Part shown: positions 1 through 10,249 of the stretch, one piece after another
Layout: the number at the start of each line of letters is the position of its first letter
Position numbering within the stretch: position 1 is the first letter of the stretch
NCBI RefSeq assembly: GCF_006337125.1
Contig: NZ_CP040887.1
Span: forward strand, 248,001 to 312,000
Origin: Serinicoccus chungangensis
Lineage (GTDB): Bacteria; Actinomycetota; Actinomycetes; Actinomycetales; Dermatophilaceae
Direction: 5' to 3'
DNA length: 64,000 nucleotides
Notes under the pieces: generated by a model
The model's database searches: none
The model's input: the letters and a program-made list of their open reading frames with translations, nothing else
Told to the model about the DNA's origin: nothing
Translations under genes and position numbers: made by a program

Positions 1-569
1 GCGCGCGGGAACGCTCCGAGGAGCTGCTCACCCGCTTCGGCCTCGGCGAGCGGCTCACCAGCAAGGTCGAGACCCTCTCGCTGGGCAACCAGCAGCGGGC
101 CCAGATCATCGCCTCGGTGCTGGGCGACCCCAAGATGCTGGTGCTCGACGAGCCGTTCAGCGGCCTGGACCCCGCGGCGGTCGACCAGATGAGCGCGCTG
201 CTGCGCGAGCACACCGCGACCGGCACCCCGGTCCTCTTCTCCTCCCACCAGCTCGACCTCGTCGACCGGCTCTGCGACTCGATCGTGGTCCTGCACGGGG
301 GCCGGGTCGTCGCCCAGGGCACCTCGGAGGACCTGCGGGCCAGCGCCCCGCTGCGCTACCGCCTGGTGACCGTCGGCGACACCGGCTGGGTGCGCGGCGC
401 GGCGGGCGTGCAGGTCATCGACCTCGACGGCCCGAGCGCGCTGGTCCAGCCGGAGGACGAGCAGGCGGCGGAGCGGCTGCTGGCCGACGCCGTCGCCCGC
501 GGCGGGGTGCGCGAGTTCGCCCGCGTCCGCCCGACCCTGTCCGAGATCTACCGAGAGGTGGCCGCATGA
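1..569 (+). CDS. ABC transporter ATP-binding protein, C-terminal part
   Basis: This is the 3' part of an ABC ATPase; the Walker A region lies before the window. The reading frame is open from base 3. It shows a signature motif (LSLGNQQR, a variant of LSGGQ), a Walker B box (LVLDEPFSGLDP) and a switch His (SSHQLDLV), followed by a C-terminal domain of about 60 residues typical of ABC-2 drug or Na+ exporters. The stop overlaps the ATG of the permease (ATGA at 566), so the two form an exporter operon. The substrate cannot be told from the sequence. Confidence 0.93.
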   Translation, partial: ARERSEELLTRFGLGERLTSKVETLSLGNQQRAQIIASVLGDPKMLVLDEPFSGLDPAAVDQMSALLREHTATGTPVLFSSHQLDLVDRLCDSIVVLHGGRVVAQGTSEDLRASAPLRYRLVTVGDTGWVRGAAGVQVIDLDGPSALVQPEDEQAAERLLADAVARGGVREFARVRPTLSEIYREVAA

Positions 570-1747
570 GCACCCGCGCCCCGTGGACCCTGGTCGCCGC
601 GCGCGAGATCCAGGTCAAGCTGACCGACAAGAACTTCCTCATCGGCACCGGGCTCACCATCCTGCTGCTGCTGGCCGTGCTCGTCGTGCCCAGCCTCCTC
701 GGCTCCTCCTCGCCCGACTACGACGTGGCCGTGACCGACGACCGCGGCGCCGCCGTCGTGGCGGAGGTCGACGACACCCTCCGCGCGGAGGACGAGGAGG
801 CGTCCGCGACCGCCGTGGAGGTGGCCGACCGCGACGCCGCCGAGAGTGCCGTCCTCGAGGGCGACGTGGACGCGGCGCTCGTGGCCGGCGACGGCACGTG
901 GGAGCTGCTGTCCGACGGCCCCGACCTCGGAGCCCTGCAGGGTCTGCTCAGCGAGCAGGTCCGCGCCGACGCCCTCGCCGACAACGCCCGTTCGGCGGGC
1001 ACCACCGTCGAGGCGCTCACCGCCGGGTCGGAGGTCGCCGTCGTGGACGTCGGGCAGGAGGAGGGCGGGATGCCACCGGTCATCGCCTACGTCCTGGGCT
1101 TCGCCTTCGCCGGGCTGTTCTACTTCGCCGCGATCATGTTCGGCATGCAGATCGCCAACAGCGTGGTGGAGGAGAAGCAGTCGCGGATCATCGAGATCCT
1201 CGCGGCCAAGATCCCCACCCGCCAGCTGCTGCTCGGCAAGGTGCTCGGCAACACGGTGCTCGCCTTCGGGCAGCTCGCGCTCATCGCCGCGGTCAGCCTC
1301 GTCGGGATGACCTTCGTCGACCTGGACGTGGCGCTGCCCGGGCTCGTCGGGGCGATCGCGTGGTACCTCCCGTTCTTCCTCCTCGGCTTCCTCGCCCTGG
1401 CCTGCGTGTGGGCGGCCGCCGGGGCGCTGGCCTCCCGCACCGAGGACCTGCAGCAGACGACGATGCCGCTGACCATGGTGCTGGTCGTCCTCTTCATCGC
1501 CGGCGTCAACCTCGAGGGCACCGCCCGGCAGGTCTTCTCCTTCCTCCCGGTCGCCTCCACGCTGGTCATGCCGATGCGGATCCTCGAGGGCGACACCCAG
1601 CTGTGGGAGCCGGTCCTGGCCCTCGTGCTCGTCGTGGTGTTCTGCGCCCTGACCATCACCCTGGGGTCGCGGCTCTACGAGCGGGCGCTGCTGCACACCT
1701 CCGGCAGCCTGTCGTGGCGCCGGGCGATGGCGCTGTCGAAGGACTGA
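566..1747 (+). CDS. ABC-2 type transporter permease (NatB-like)
   Basis: A 393-residue membrane partner of the preceding ATPase. There is one N-terminal membrane segment (about residues 26-46), an extracytoplasmic domain of about 130 residues rich in Asp, Glu and Ala, and about five further hydrophobic segments from residue 175 onward. The sequence VVEEKQSRIIEILAAK just after the second membrane helix is the cytoplasmic coupling motif typical of NatB/ABC-2 permeases. It starts with an ATG overlapping the ATPase stop. It probably exports a drug, an ion or a peptide; the substrate is unknown. Confidence 0.92.
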   Translation: MSTRAPWTLVAAREIQVKLTDKNFLIGTGLTILLLLAVLVVPSLLGSSSPDYDVAVTDDRGAAVVAEVDDTLRAEDEEASATAVEVADRDAAESAVLEGDVDAALVAGDGTWELLSDGPDLGALQGLLSEQVRADALADNARSAGTTVEALTAGSEVAVVDVGQEEGGMPPVIAYVLGFAFAGLFYFAAIMFGMQIANSVVEEKQSRIIEILAAKIPTRQLLLGKVLGNTVLAFGQLALIAAVSLVGMTFVDLDVALPGLVGAIAWYLPFFLLGFLALACVWAAAGALASRTEDLQQTTMPLTMVLVVLFIAGVNLEGTARQVFSFLPVASTLVMPMRILEGDTQLWEPVLALVLVVVFCALTITLGSRLYERALLHTSGSLSWRRAMALSKD

Positions 1748-1795
1748 GCCAGGCACCACCGGGGGCGCCCGGAGGAAGGCGGATACGCTGGCGGG

Positions 1796-2647
1796 GTGAG
1801 CGACCCCGAGCATCTCGACCCTGACTCCGCCCCCCTGTCGCCGCTGCTCGTGGCCCTGGACGTGGACGGCACGATCGTGCACCACGACGGCTACCTGGCG
1901 CCGCGGGTGCGGGAGGCGGTCCGCGCGCTGGACGCCCTGCCGCACGTCACGGTGATGATCGCGACCGGGCGCTCGGTCCTCTCCACGCTGCCGGTGATGG
2001 ACCAGCTCGGGCTGAGCACCGCCGGGCGGCCGGCGGTGTGCTCCAACGGGGCGGTGACGATCAGCGCCGCGCCGGAGGTGGCGGAGGGCTACGAGCTCGT
2101 CGACATGGTGACCTTCGACCCGGCCCCGGCCATCGCCCTGGTGCACACCCACCTGCCGTCCGCGCTGGTCGCGGTGGAGGAGATCGGGGTCGGCTTCAAG
2201 GTGAGCACCCCCTTCCCGCCCGGCGAGCTGTGGGGCGAGGAGCGGGTCGTGCCGGTCGAGGAGCTGAGCGCCCGCCCGGCGACCCGGGTGACCTTCCGCG
2301 AGCCCACGCTCAGCTCGGCCGACTTCACCGCGCTGGTGGAACGCATCGGTCTGCACGGGGTGTCCTACGCCGTGGGCTACAGCGCCTGGCTCGACCTCGC
2401 GCCCGAGGGCGTGTCCAAGGCGTCCGCGCTGGAGCTCGTGCGCCGCCGCCTCGGCGTGCAGCCGCACCGCACGGTGGCGGTCGGCGACCAGCGCAACGAC
2501 CTGGAGATGCTGCACTGGGCCGCCGTGGGGTATGCCATGGGTCAGGCTCCCGACGAGGTGCTCCGGGTCGCGGACCGCACCACCGGTGCGGTCGAGGAGG
2601 ACGGTCTGGCCGACGCCCTCGACGAGGTCCTCGCCGAGCTGGTCTGA
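1796..2647 (+). CDS. HAD-family hydrolase (Cof-like phosphatase)
   Basis: 283 residues from a GTG start. The catalytic HAD motif LDVDGTI sits at about residues 21-27, a T/S motif (IATGRS) follows at about residue 60, and the C-terminal GDQRNDLEML matches motif IV of the Cof/type IIB subfamily. A cap domain fills the middle. Members dephosphorylate sugar phosphates or flavin and pyridoxal phosphates in the cytoplasm; the substrate cannot be predicted here. The next gene begins two bases after its stop, so the two are probably cotranscribed. Confidence 0.9.
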   Translation: MSDPEHLDPDSAPLSPLLVALDVDGTIVHHDGYLAPRVREAVRALDALPHVTVMIATGRSVLSTLPVMDQLGLSTAGRPAVCSNGAVTISAAPEVAEGYELVDMVTFDPAPAIALVHTHLPSALVAVEEIGVGFKVSTPFPPGELWGEERVVPVEELSARPATRVTFREPTLSSADFTALVERIGLHGVSYAVGYSAWLDLAPEGVSKASALELVRRRLGVQPHRTVAVGDQRNDLEMLHWAAVGYAMGQAPDEVLRVADRTTGAVEEDGLADALDEVLAELV

Positions 2648-2649
2648 GC

Positions 2650-3450
2650 GTGCTCATCACCTCGCCCGCCAACCCGCGGATCAAGGCGGTCGCGGGACTG
2701 CGGCGACGGCGGGCCCGGGACGCGCAGCGGCGGACCGTCGTGGAGGGGCACGAGGAGCTGAGCCTGGCCCTGGAGGCCGGGGTCGTCCCCGAGCTGCTGC
2801 TGCTGTGCCCCGAGCTCATGGCCGACGGCGTGCTCGGGGACGTGCTGGCCCGGGCCGGCGAGCTGGGGGTGGAGACCGTGGAGGCCTCGCGCGCGGCCTT
2901 CGAGAAGGCGGCCTACCGCGAGGGCCCGGACGGGGTGCTCGCAGTGGTGCCGACGACGCAGCGCCGGCCTGCAGACCTGAGCCTCCCGGAGGACGCGCTC
3001 GTGCTCGTCTGCGAGGGGGTGGAGAAGCCGGGCAACCTGGGGGCCGTGCTGCGCACCGCCGACGCCGCCGGGGTGGACGCGGTCGTCGCGGCCGACCCGG
3101 TGACCGACTGGGGCAACCCCAACACCGTCCGGGCCTCCAAGGGCACCGTCTTCTCCGTGCCCGTCGCCGCGGACGGGACGGCGGCGACCCTGGACTGGCT
3201 GGACGGGCACGGCATACCCCTCGTCGCGACCACCCCCGACACCGACGCGCTGCACACCTCGGTGGACTACCGCGGGCCCGTCGCGATCGCCGTCGGCACC
3301 GAGAAGACCGGTCTCACCGACCTGGTCCTCGAGCGCGCGGCGCACCGGGTGCGCATCCCCATGGCGGGCCGGGTCAACTCCCTCAACGTCGCGACCTCGG
3401 CGGCGATCGTCGTCTACGAGGCGGTCCGGCAGCGGGGCCGAGGTCGATGA
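2650..3450 (+). CDS. TrmH/SpoU-family RNA 2'-O-methyltransferase
   Basis: 266 residues from a GTG start. The N-terminal part (ITSPANPRIKAVAGLRRR, then VVEGHEEL) is the L30e-like substrate-binding domain. The SPOUT catalytic part has all three SpoU motifs: EKPGNLGAVLRTAD, IAVGTEKTGL and IPMAGRVNSLNVATSAA. The enzyme transfers a methyl group from SAM to a ribose 2'-OH of rRNA or tRNA. Ile187 in GIPL is encoded by the very rare codon ATA, inside a copy of the overrepresented motif described in the findings. The exact target nucleotide is unknown. Confidence 0.93.
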   Translation: MLITSPANPRIKAVAGLRRRRARDAQRRTVVEGHEELSLALEAGVVPELLLLCPELMADGVLGDVLARAGELGVETVEASRAAFEKAAYREGPDGVLAVVPTTQRRPADLSLPEDALVLVCEGVEKPGNLGAVLRTADAAGVDAVVAADPVTDWGNPNTVRASKGTVFSVPVAADGTAATLDWLDGHGIPLVATTPDTDALHTSVDYRGPVAIAVGTEKTGLTDLVLERAAHRVRIPMAGRVNSLNVATSAAIVVYEAVRQRGRGR

Positions 3451-3485
3451 TCTCCCCGAAACACGGGTGTGCCACGATGAGCGCC

Positions 3486-4133
3486 ATGCGTATCGACCAC
3501 GTGAGTTATGCGGCCGGCCCGGAAGGGCTCCGGGCCACGGCGGAGCGCCTGGCGGCGCAGCTCGAGGTCAGGCCGCACGACGGCGGGGTGCACCCGCGCT
3601 TCGGCACCCGCAACGTCATCCTCCCGCTCGCCGACGAGCGCTACGTCGAGGTCGTCGAGGTGCTCGACCACCCGGCCTCCGACAAGGCGCCCTTCGGCCA
3701 GGCGGTGCGGGCCCGGTCCGCCGCCGGCGGGGGCTGGATGGCCTGGGTCGTCGCGGTCGACGACCTCGCCCCCGTCGAGGAGCGGCTCGGCCGACCCTCC
3801 GTCGAGGGGCACCGGCACACCCCCGAGGGCGTGCAGCTGCGGTGGCGGCAGATCGGCGTCAAGAACGTCATCGACCACGGCAACCGGCCCTTCTTCGTGC
3901 GCTGGGAGTCCGCGGCCGAGCACCACCCGTCGCGGCTGGCGGAGTCGGCGACCCGGCTGACCGGCCTCACCATCGGCGGGGACTTCCCCGAGGTGCGCCA
4001 GTGGCTCGGGCTGACCGGGGAACCCCAGGGGTCGTTCGAGAGCGAGATCGAGTTCGGCTTCCTCGAGGACGACGACTGCCCGTGCCTCGTCGAGGTCTCC
4101 TTCGAGACGCCCCAGGGGCCGGTCACCCTCTGA
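3486..4133 (+). CDS. VOC/glyoxalase-like domain protein
   Basis: About 215 residues beginning MRIDHVSYAAGPEGL, the usual N-terminus of the Glyoxalase_3-like VOC family. The fold provides paired beta-alpha-beta-beta-beta units: His4, a Glu in VEVVEV near residue 59, and HPSRL/TGLTIGG marking the second module. ATGs at 3447 (overlapping the trmH stop) and 3477 are alternative starts. I chose 3486 because homologues start at the MRIDH motif. The reaction is unknown. It ends convergently with copA across a short hairpin. Confidence 0.82.
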   Translation: MRIDHVSYAAGPEGLRATAERLAAQLEVRPHDGGVHPRFGTRNVILPLADERYVEVVEVLDHPASDKAPFGQAVRARSAAGGGWMAWVVAVDDLAPVEERLGRPSVEGHRHTPEGVQLRWRQIGVKNVIDHGNRPFFVRWESAAEHHPSRLAESATRLTGLTIGGDFPEVRQWLGLTGEPQGSFESEIEFGFLEDDDCPCLVEVSFETPQGPVTL

Positions 4134-4148
4134 GCGCGCGGCAGGGCT

Positions 4149-4165
4149 CCGGGTCGACGACCCGG
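4149..4165. terminator. Hairpin between convergent genes
   Basis: A perfect 8-bp inverted repeat with a one-base centre (CCGGGTCG-A-CGACCCGG) lies in the 40-bp gap between the convergent VOC gene and copA. The position suits a bidirectional terminator, but no T-run follows on either strand. Confidence 0.45.
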
Positions 4166-4173
4166 CGACCGGC

Positions 4174-6387
<2,214 letters not shown>

Positions 6388-6418
6388 CGGCTCCTCCTGG
6401 AGCGGGGGTCGGGCACGG

Positions 6419-6658
6419 TCAGGCGCTGGCGGTGTAGCCGGCCTCCTCGACCGCCGCCCGCGCGGCGCCGAGGTCGAGCGGGCCGTCGGAGACGACGAAG
6501 ACGTCGGTCTCGCCACCCTTGACGAGGTCCTCGACGCGGACCTCGAGGACGTTGTCGATCTCCTGCAGCTCCTCGGTGACGGAGGCGACGCAGTGCTCGC
6601 AGGTCATGCCGGAGACGACGACCTTGGTGGTCTGGTTCTGGAGCGGGGTGTCGGTCAT
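6419..6658 (-). CDS. copZ: Copper chaperone, heavy-metal-associated domain
   Basis: 79 residues, a single ferredoxin-like HMA domain with the Cu(I)-binding motif GMTCEHC (Cys20 and Cys23). It delivers Cu(I) to the CopA ATPase and to CsoR. The start at 6658 has a GAGGAG site a few bases upstream. It lies 31 bp before copA and 63 bp after csoR, so it is expected to share the copper-responsive promoter. Confidence 0.95.
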   Translation of the reverse strand: MTDTPLQNQTTKVVVSGMTCEHCVASVTEELQEIDNVLEVRVEDLVKGGETDVFVVSDGPLDLGAARAAVEEAGYTASA

Positions 6659-6721
6659 GGTGCTCTCCTCGGTATGCGGTGCGGGCGGCACGCTAGGTCG
6701 CGCGCCTGGGTGGGTGCTGGG

Positions 6722-7009
6722 TCAGCTGCGGACGAGCCGGGCGATGGCCGCGGAGGCCTCCCGGACCTTCTCGTCCTTGGCCGCCTCGGACTCGGCGGCG
6801 GCGTCGACGACGCAGTGGCTGATGTGGTCCTCGAGCAGGCCGAGGCTCACCGCCTGCAGGGCCTTGGTGACGGCGCTGACCTGGGTGAGCACGTCGATGC
6901 AGTAGGTGTCGTCCTCCACCATGCGGGCGATGCCGCGGACCTGGCCCTCGATGCGGCGTAGCCGCTTGAGGTAGTCCTCCTTGGACCCGGTGTATCCGTT
7001 CACAGCCAT
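6722..7009 (-). CDS. csoR: Copper-sensing transcriptional repressor CsoR
   Basis: 95 residues of the all-helical CsoR/RcnR (DUF156) family. The Cu(I) ligand set is intact: Cys37 (DDTYCIDV), His62 and Cys66 (EDHISHCV), giving the C-H-C fingerprint that separates copper sensors from the nickel, formaldehyde and sulfide sensors of the family. Cu(I) binding releases the repressor from DNA. A longer reading to 7069 is rejected because ATG 7009 is preceded by a TATACT -10 box and the operator. Confidence 0.95.
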   Translation of the reverse strand: MAVNGYTGSKEDYLKRLRRIEGQVRGIARMVEDDTYCIDVLTQVSAVTKALQAVSLGLLEDHISHCVVDAAAESEAAKDEKVREASAAIARLVRS

Positions 7010-7015
7010 GCTAGC

Positions 7016-7036
7016 AGTATACCCCCTGAGGGTATT
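7016..7036 (-). promoter_or_regulatory. CsoR operator overlapping the csoR -10 box
   Basis: The inverted repeat ATACCC-CCTGA-GGGTAT (7019-7035) matches the classical pseudo-palindromic CsoR operator. Read on the minus strand it overlaps a near-consensus -10 hexamer TATACT (7021-7016). The -10 ends only six bases before the csoR ATG, so the transcript is probably leaderless or nearly so, and repressor binding would block RNA polymerase directly. Confidence 0.85.
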
Positions 7037-7122
7037 TCTTCGGGCATGACCCCGTCGACCGTAGGCCACGTGGTCGACACCGGCCCAGGCGCCGCCGGCC
7101 GGCCGGGCGTAGGTTCGAGGCT

Positions 7123-7836
7123 GTGCGAGCCCCCGTCCTCCTGCTGCCGAGCCCGCTGCTGCCGGTGTCGGCCTACGCCGGTCTGGCCTCCGCGCTGGAG
7201 CGGGCCGGGACCGAGGTCGACATCGCGCCGGTGGACGGGGGCCCCGGGCTCGATCCGCACGCCCTGGTCCGCGAGTGGGCCGGGCTGGTGGAGCCCGGCA
7301 CGACCCTGCTGGCCCACAGCAACGCGGGCTACCTCGCGCCGGCCACGTGGGCGGCGGCGGGGTCGGTCGGCCGGGACGCCGGTGGTGTCGTCTTCATGGA
7401 TGCCGCCCTGCCGCCGGAGTCCGGGCCGGCGCCGCTGGCCCCGGCGCGCTTCCGGGAGCACCTCGCCGGGCTCGCGGACGACGACGGCCTGCTGCCTCCC
7501 TGCACCCGCTGGTGGCCCCGCGAGGCCGTCGCCCAGGTGATCCCGGCCGACCGGTTCCCCGAGATCGACCGGGAGTGTCCCCGGCTGCCGCTGTCCTACC
7601 TCGACACCGAGATGACCCCGCCGAGCGGGTGGACGGCGTGGCCGCAGGCATACCTCGCCTTCGGGTCGACGTATGCCGACGAGCTCACCGCCGCGCGGAG
7701 CCGGGGGTGGTCGCACCGGGCGATGCCCGGCGGTCACCTGCACTTCCTCGTCGACCCCGACGAGGTGGCGCGAACCGTCCTGGGGCTGCGGGAACGGCTG
7801 ACCGGGCTGGCGGCCCGCCGACCGCCCGGTCCTTGA
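7123..7836 (+). CDS. Alpha/beta-hydrolase-like protein
   Basis: 237 residues from a GTG start. The N-terminus PVLLLPSPLLPVSAYAGLA resembles an oxyanion strand-loop, and LLAHSNAGY (Ser about residue 66) resembles the nucleophile elbow with the first Gly replaced by His. The C-terminal GGHLHFLVDPD supplies a candidate catalytic His. It may be an esterase or lactonase, but the substrate is unknown. It ends three bases before the convergent metallo-beta-lactamase-fold gene. Confidence 0.75.
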   Translation: MRAPVLLLPSPLLPVSAYAGLASALERAGTEVDIAPVDGGPGLDPHALVREWAGLVEPGTTLLAHSNAGYLAPATWAAAGSVGRDAGGVVFMDAALPPESGPAPLAPARFREHLAGLADDDGLLPPCTRWWPREAVAQVIPADRFPEIDRECPRLPLSYLDTEMTPPSGWTAWPQAYLAFGSTYADELTAARSRGWSHRAMPGGHLHFLVDPDEVARTVLGLRERLTGLAARRPPGP

Positions 7837-7838
7837 CC

Positions 7839-8669
7839 TCAGGGCCGGTCGGTCGCGCGTCTGCGGGCGACGCGCTGCGCCTGCGCGGCGTGGAGGTCGC
7901 GGACCCACTCCCAGCCCTCGGCGACATCGGGGCCGATCCGCGGGTCGTCGGGCTCCACCCCGTCGCGCAGGGCGTGCACGTAGGCGCGGTCGAGCTCGAT
8001 CCGGGCCCGCACCTCGGGACCCCGGGCGACGGACCCGTGCCCGGGGACGACGACGTCGACGTCGTCAGCGACGGCCTCCAGCGCGCGCAGCCCTGCGAGG
8101 TAGTCCTCCACGGGGTCGCCGCCGTCCCGGGCCTCGTCCAGCATGGGGACGAACACGTCGGACAGCATGTCGCCTGCGACGAGGACGCGGTTGCCGGCGA
8201 CGACCAGCGCCGCGTGACCAGGGGAGTGCGCCGGGTGCTCGACGACCATGACCGCAGGGCCCTCCCACGGCAGCTCGGCGGTGTCCTCGGGCAGCCCGGT
8301 GATGAGGCCGAAGGGCTCGACCGGCACCTCGTCGACGATCTCCGGCGGCAGCCGCTGGAGGACCTGGGTCTTCCAGTCGGGCTCCGCGCGCAGCCGCCGG
8401 AGGAGCGCGGCGCACCGGGCGGAGCCGAACCGCGGTGCGTCACCGAGCTCGGGGTGCCAGAGGACGTGGTCCCAGTCGGGATGGGTCGCGAAGCCGGCCA
8501 CCACCGGTCCACCGGAGGCCCGGAGGTCGTGGGCGAGGCAGCGCAGCTCGGTGGCGGTGACCCCGGGGTCGACGAGCAGCACCCCGGCGGGGCCGCGCAC
8601 GACCACGGTGTTGTTGCGGAGCAGGTCGCTCTGGTGGACCAGGACGTCGCGGGTGACGTGCTGCAGCAT
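7839..8669 (-). CDS. Metallo-beta-lactamase-fold hydrolase
   Basis: 276 residues with the MBL fold: VVVRGPAGVLLVDPG strand, a metal motif THPDWDH at about residues 62-68, a later HSPGHAALVVAG, LVAGDMLSD (metal Asp) and VVPGHGSVA. The usual HxHxDH is HPDWDH here, so the second His is Asp, which may change metal occupancy or substrate. Members hydrolyse thioesters, lactones or similar. It stands alone, divergent from the dihydrofolate-reductase-like gene. Confidence 0.87.
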   Translation of the reverse strand: MLQHVTRDVLVHQSDLLRNNTVVVRGPAGVLLVDPGVTATELRCLAHDLRASGGPVVAGFATHPDWDHVLWHPELGDAPRFGSARCAALLRRLRAEPDWKTQVLQRLPPEIVDEVPVEPFGLITGLPEDTAELPWEGPAVMVVEHPAHSPGHAALVVAGNRVLVAGDMLSDVFVPMLDEARDGGDPVEDYLAGLRALEAVADDVDVVVPGHGSVARGPEVRARIELDRAYVHALRDGVEPDDPRIGPDVAEGWEWVRDLHAAQAQRVARRRATDRP

Positions 8670-8872
8670 GGATGCTCCTTCGTGGGCGGGTCTGGCCCTC
8701 CGACCGGTGGTCCTGCGGGCCCGGGGCCCGGGGGCTGACGATCTCCCACCTGTGACCCTGACACCCGGCGCGACTCATCGGTGGCGAGGGTGGCGTCGGT
8801 GGCCGGCGATGAGAATGACGGGTCGGGCAGGTCTGTTGTGGTGAAGAGCTGTCCGCAGGAGAGGGAGACGTC

Positions 8873-9436
8873 GTGCGCACCCTGACCTTTGCCATGAATG
8901 TGAGCCTGGACGGCTACGTCGCCACCCCGGACGGCGACCTCGGCTGGAGCGAGCCCAGCGACGAGTTGTTCCAGTGGTGGTCCGACCGCGTGGGTGCGAC
9001 GGAGCTGTCGCTCTACGGGCGCCGGTTGTGGGAGGACATGAGCGCGCACTGGCCGACCGCGGACCAGAGCCCCGATGCCACCCCGGCGCACCGCGAGTAC
9101 GCCCGCCGCTGGCGGGCGATGCCCAAGGTCGTCTTCTCCTCGACGGCGTGCCCGGTCGACTGGAACGCCCGGCTCGTCACGAGCGACGCGGTGACCGAGA
9201 TCGACCGGTTGAAGCGCGAGGAGGGCGGTCCGATGGACATCGGCGGCGCCACCCTGGCCGGGGCCGCCATGCGCGCCGGGCTCGTCGACGAGTACGTGCT
9301 GGTGACCTCCCCGGTCCTGGTGGGTGGGGGCAGACGCTTCTTCCCGCCCCTGGACACCTGGGTGAACCTGGACCTCGTGGCGACCAGGACGTTCCCCGGC
9401 GGCGTCCTGATGACCCGGTACGTCACCCGTCGCTGA
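8873..9436 (+). CDS. Dihydrofolate reductase / RibD C-terminal domain protein
   Basis: 187 residues from a GTG start with GGAGAGGGAG upstream. The frame RTLTFAMNVSLDGYVATPDGD and later LYGRRLWEDM, GGATLAGAAMRAGLVDEY and SPVLVGGGRRFF are hallmarks of the RibD_C/YyaP-type dihydrofolate-reductase fold that binds NADPH. These actinobacterial single-domain proteins usually have no assigned substrate. It is not the riboflavin RibD (no deaminase domain) nor a housekeeping FolA. Confidence 0.88.
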   Translation: MRTLTFAMNVSLDGYVATPDGDLGWSEPSDELFQWWSDRVGATELSLYGRRLWEDMSAHWPTADQSPDATPAHREYARRWRAMPKVVFSSTACPVDWNARLVTSDAVTEIDRLKREEGGPMDIGGATLAGAAMRAGLVDEYVLVTSPVLVGGGRRFFPPLDTWVNLDLVATRTFPGGVLMTRYVTRR

Positions 9437-9838
9437 CCACCGCCCGGAGCCGGCGTGGATGCGCGTCATTTTGGGGACTTCTCCGCACCACGACCCGGCG
9501 GAGACGTCACAGTGAGTCGCCCAGCGAATCAGCTCGCCGGTGATCTGCCCTGAGACTCAGCCGCTCACTGATGCGGCTGCCGACTCACCGGCGGACTGAG
9601 TCGGTTCGAGACTCAGTGGCTGACTGATTCTGTGGGTGACTCACTGTGACGTCTCCGGCAGGGGGTCATGCGGGGGGTCTGGGAGACCGAGCCGAGCCGG
9701 CCCTCGTGTGGCATGAGCGCAGGGCGGGGGTGCGGGCAGGGCGCTACGGTGACCCGAGGGAGGCGATGCCGGCCCGGCCGGGGCCCGGTCCTCGGCGCCC
9801 GGCGTGCTCGTCGAGGACGACGTCCAGAGGAGGAGCCG
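9437..9838. other. 402-bp intergenic stretch
   Basis: No convincing coding sequence was found. The left third holds the 157-bp palindromic element described separately. The right part (9657-9838) is GC-rich, with no clear promoter; it ends with an AGAGGAGGAG ribosome-binding site for the next gene. Confidence 0.6.
9500..9656. repeat. 157-bp imperfect palindromic element
   Basis: The ends are a perfect 19-bp inverted repeat, GGAGACGTCACAGTGAGTC at 9500-9518 and its complement at 9638-9656. The symmetry continues imperfectly inward (GCCCAGCGAATCAG against the complement of CTGACTGATTCTGTGGG). The interior repeats CTGAGTC/GACTCAG words, including GAGACTCAG twice and a small hairpin ACTGAGTC-GGTTCGA-GACTCAGT. 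No protein is encoded. It could be a MITE-like element, a structured RNA or a protein-binding array. Confidence 0.8.
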
Positions 9839-10249
9839 ATGTCCACGCGAGACCAGACGATGACCGCCCTGGGGCTGGGTGGGGTGGCAGCGTTCCAGCT
9901 GGCCCTGGCAGCAGGTGCGCCGTGGGGCCGGGCGAGCTATGGCGGCCAGCACGAGGGCGTTCTGCCGAGGCGGTTGAGAGTGGTGAGCGCCGGGGCATCG
10001 GTGGTCTACGCCGGGCTAGCCATCACCGTCGCGAGCGAGCGGACACCACCCCCGGTGCGGCGCGGTGTGCTCACCGCGGTGGTCGGACTCATGTCGGTGG
10101 CCGTCATCCCGAATGCCGTCTCCCGATCCACTCTCGAGCGGGGCGTCTGGACGCCGGTCACCGTCGGGCTCGCGTATGCCGCGTGGCGGGCTCGGCGCGC
10201 GGGTGGTCGAGGAGGCGCACACCGGGGTCAGCCCAGCTGGAAGAGGTAG
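9839..10249 (+). CDS. Small four-helix membrane protein, unknown
   Basis: 136 residues from ATG 9839 with a strong AGAGGAGGAG site. There are about four hydrophobic segments: residues 6-23, 48-65, 75-95 and near 110-122. The tail is short, Arg/Gly-rich and cytoplasmic. I recognise no family motif. Its last 22 bases overlap the 3' end of the convergent gene on the other strand. Confidence 0.7.
   Translation: MSTRDQTMTALGLGGVAAFQLALAAGAPWGRASYGGQHEGVLPRRLRVVSAGASVVYAGLAITVASERTPPPVRRGVLTAVVGLMSVAVIPNAVSRSTLERGVWTPVTVGLAYAAWRARRAGGRGGAHRGQPSWKR

Noticed and set aside
548..2515. A 655-residue open frame on the minus strand opposite the ABC permease and HAD genes
   Set aside because: It is a shadow of high-GC codon bias. 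The composition is dominated by His, Arg, Gly and Asp with no motif, and the plus-strand genes have clear family signatures.
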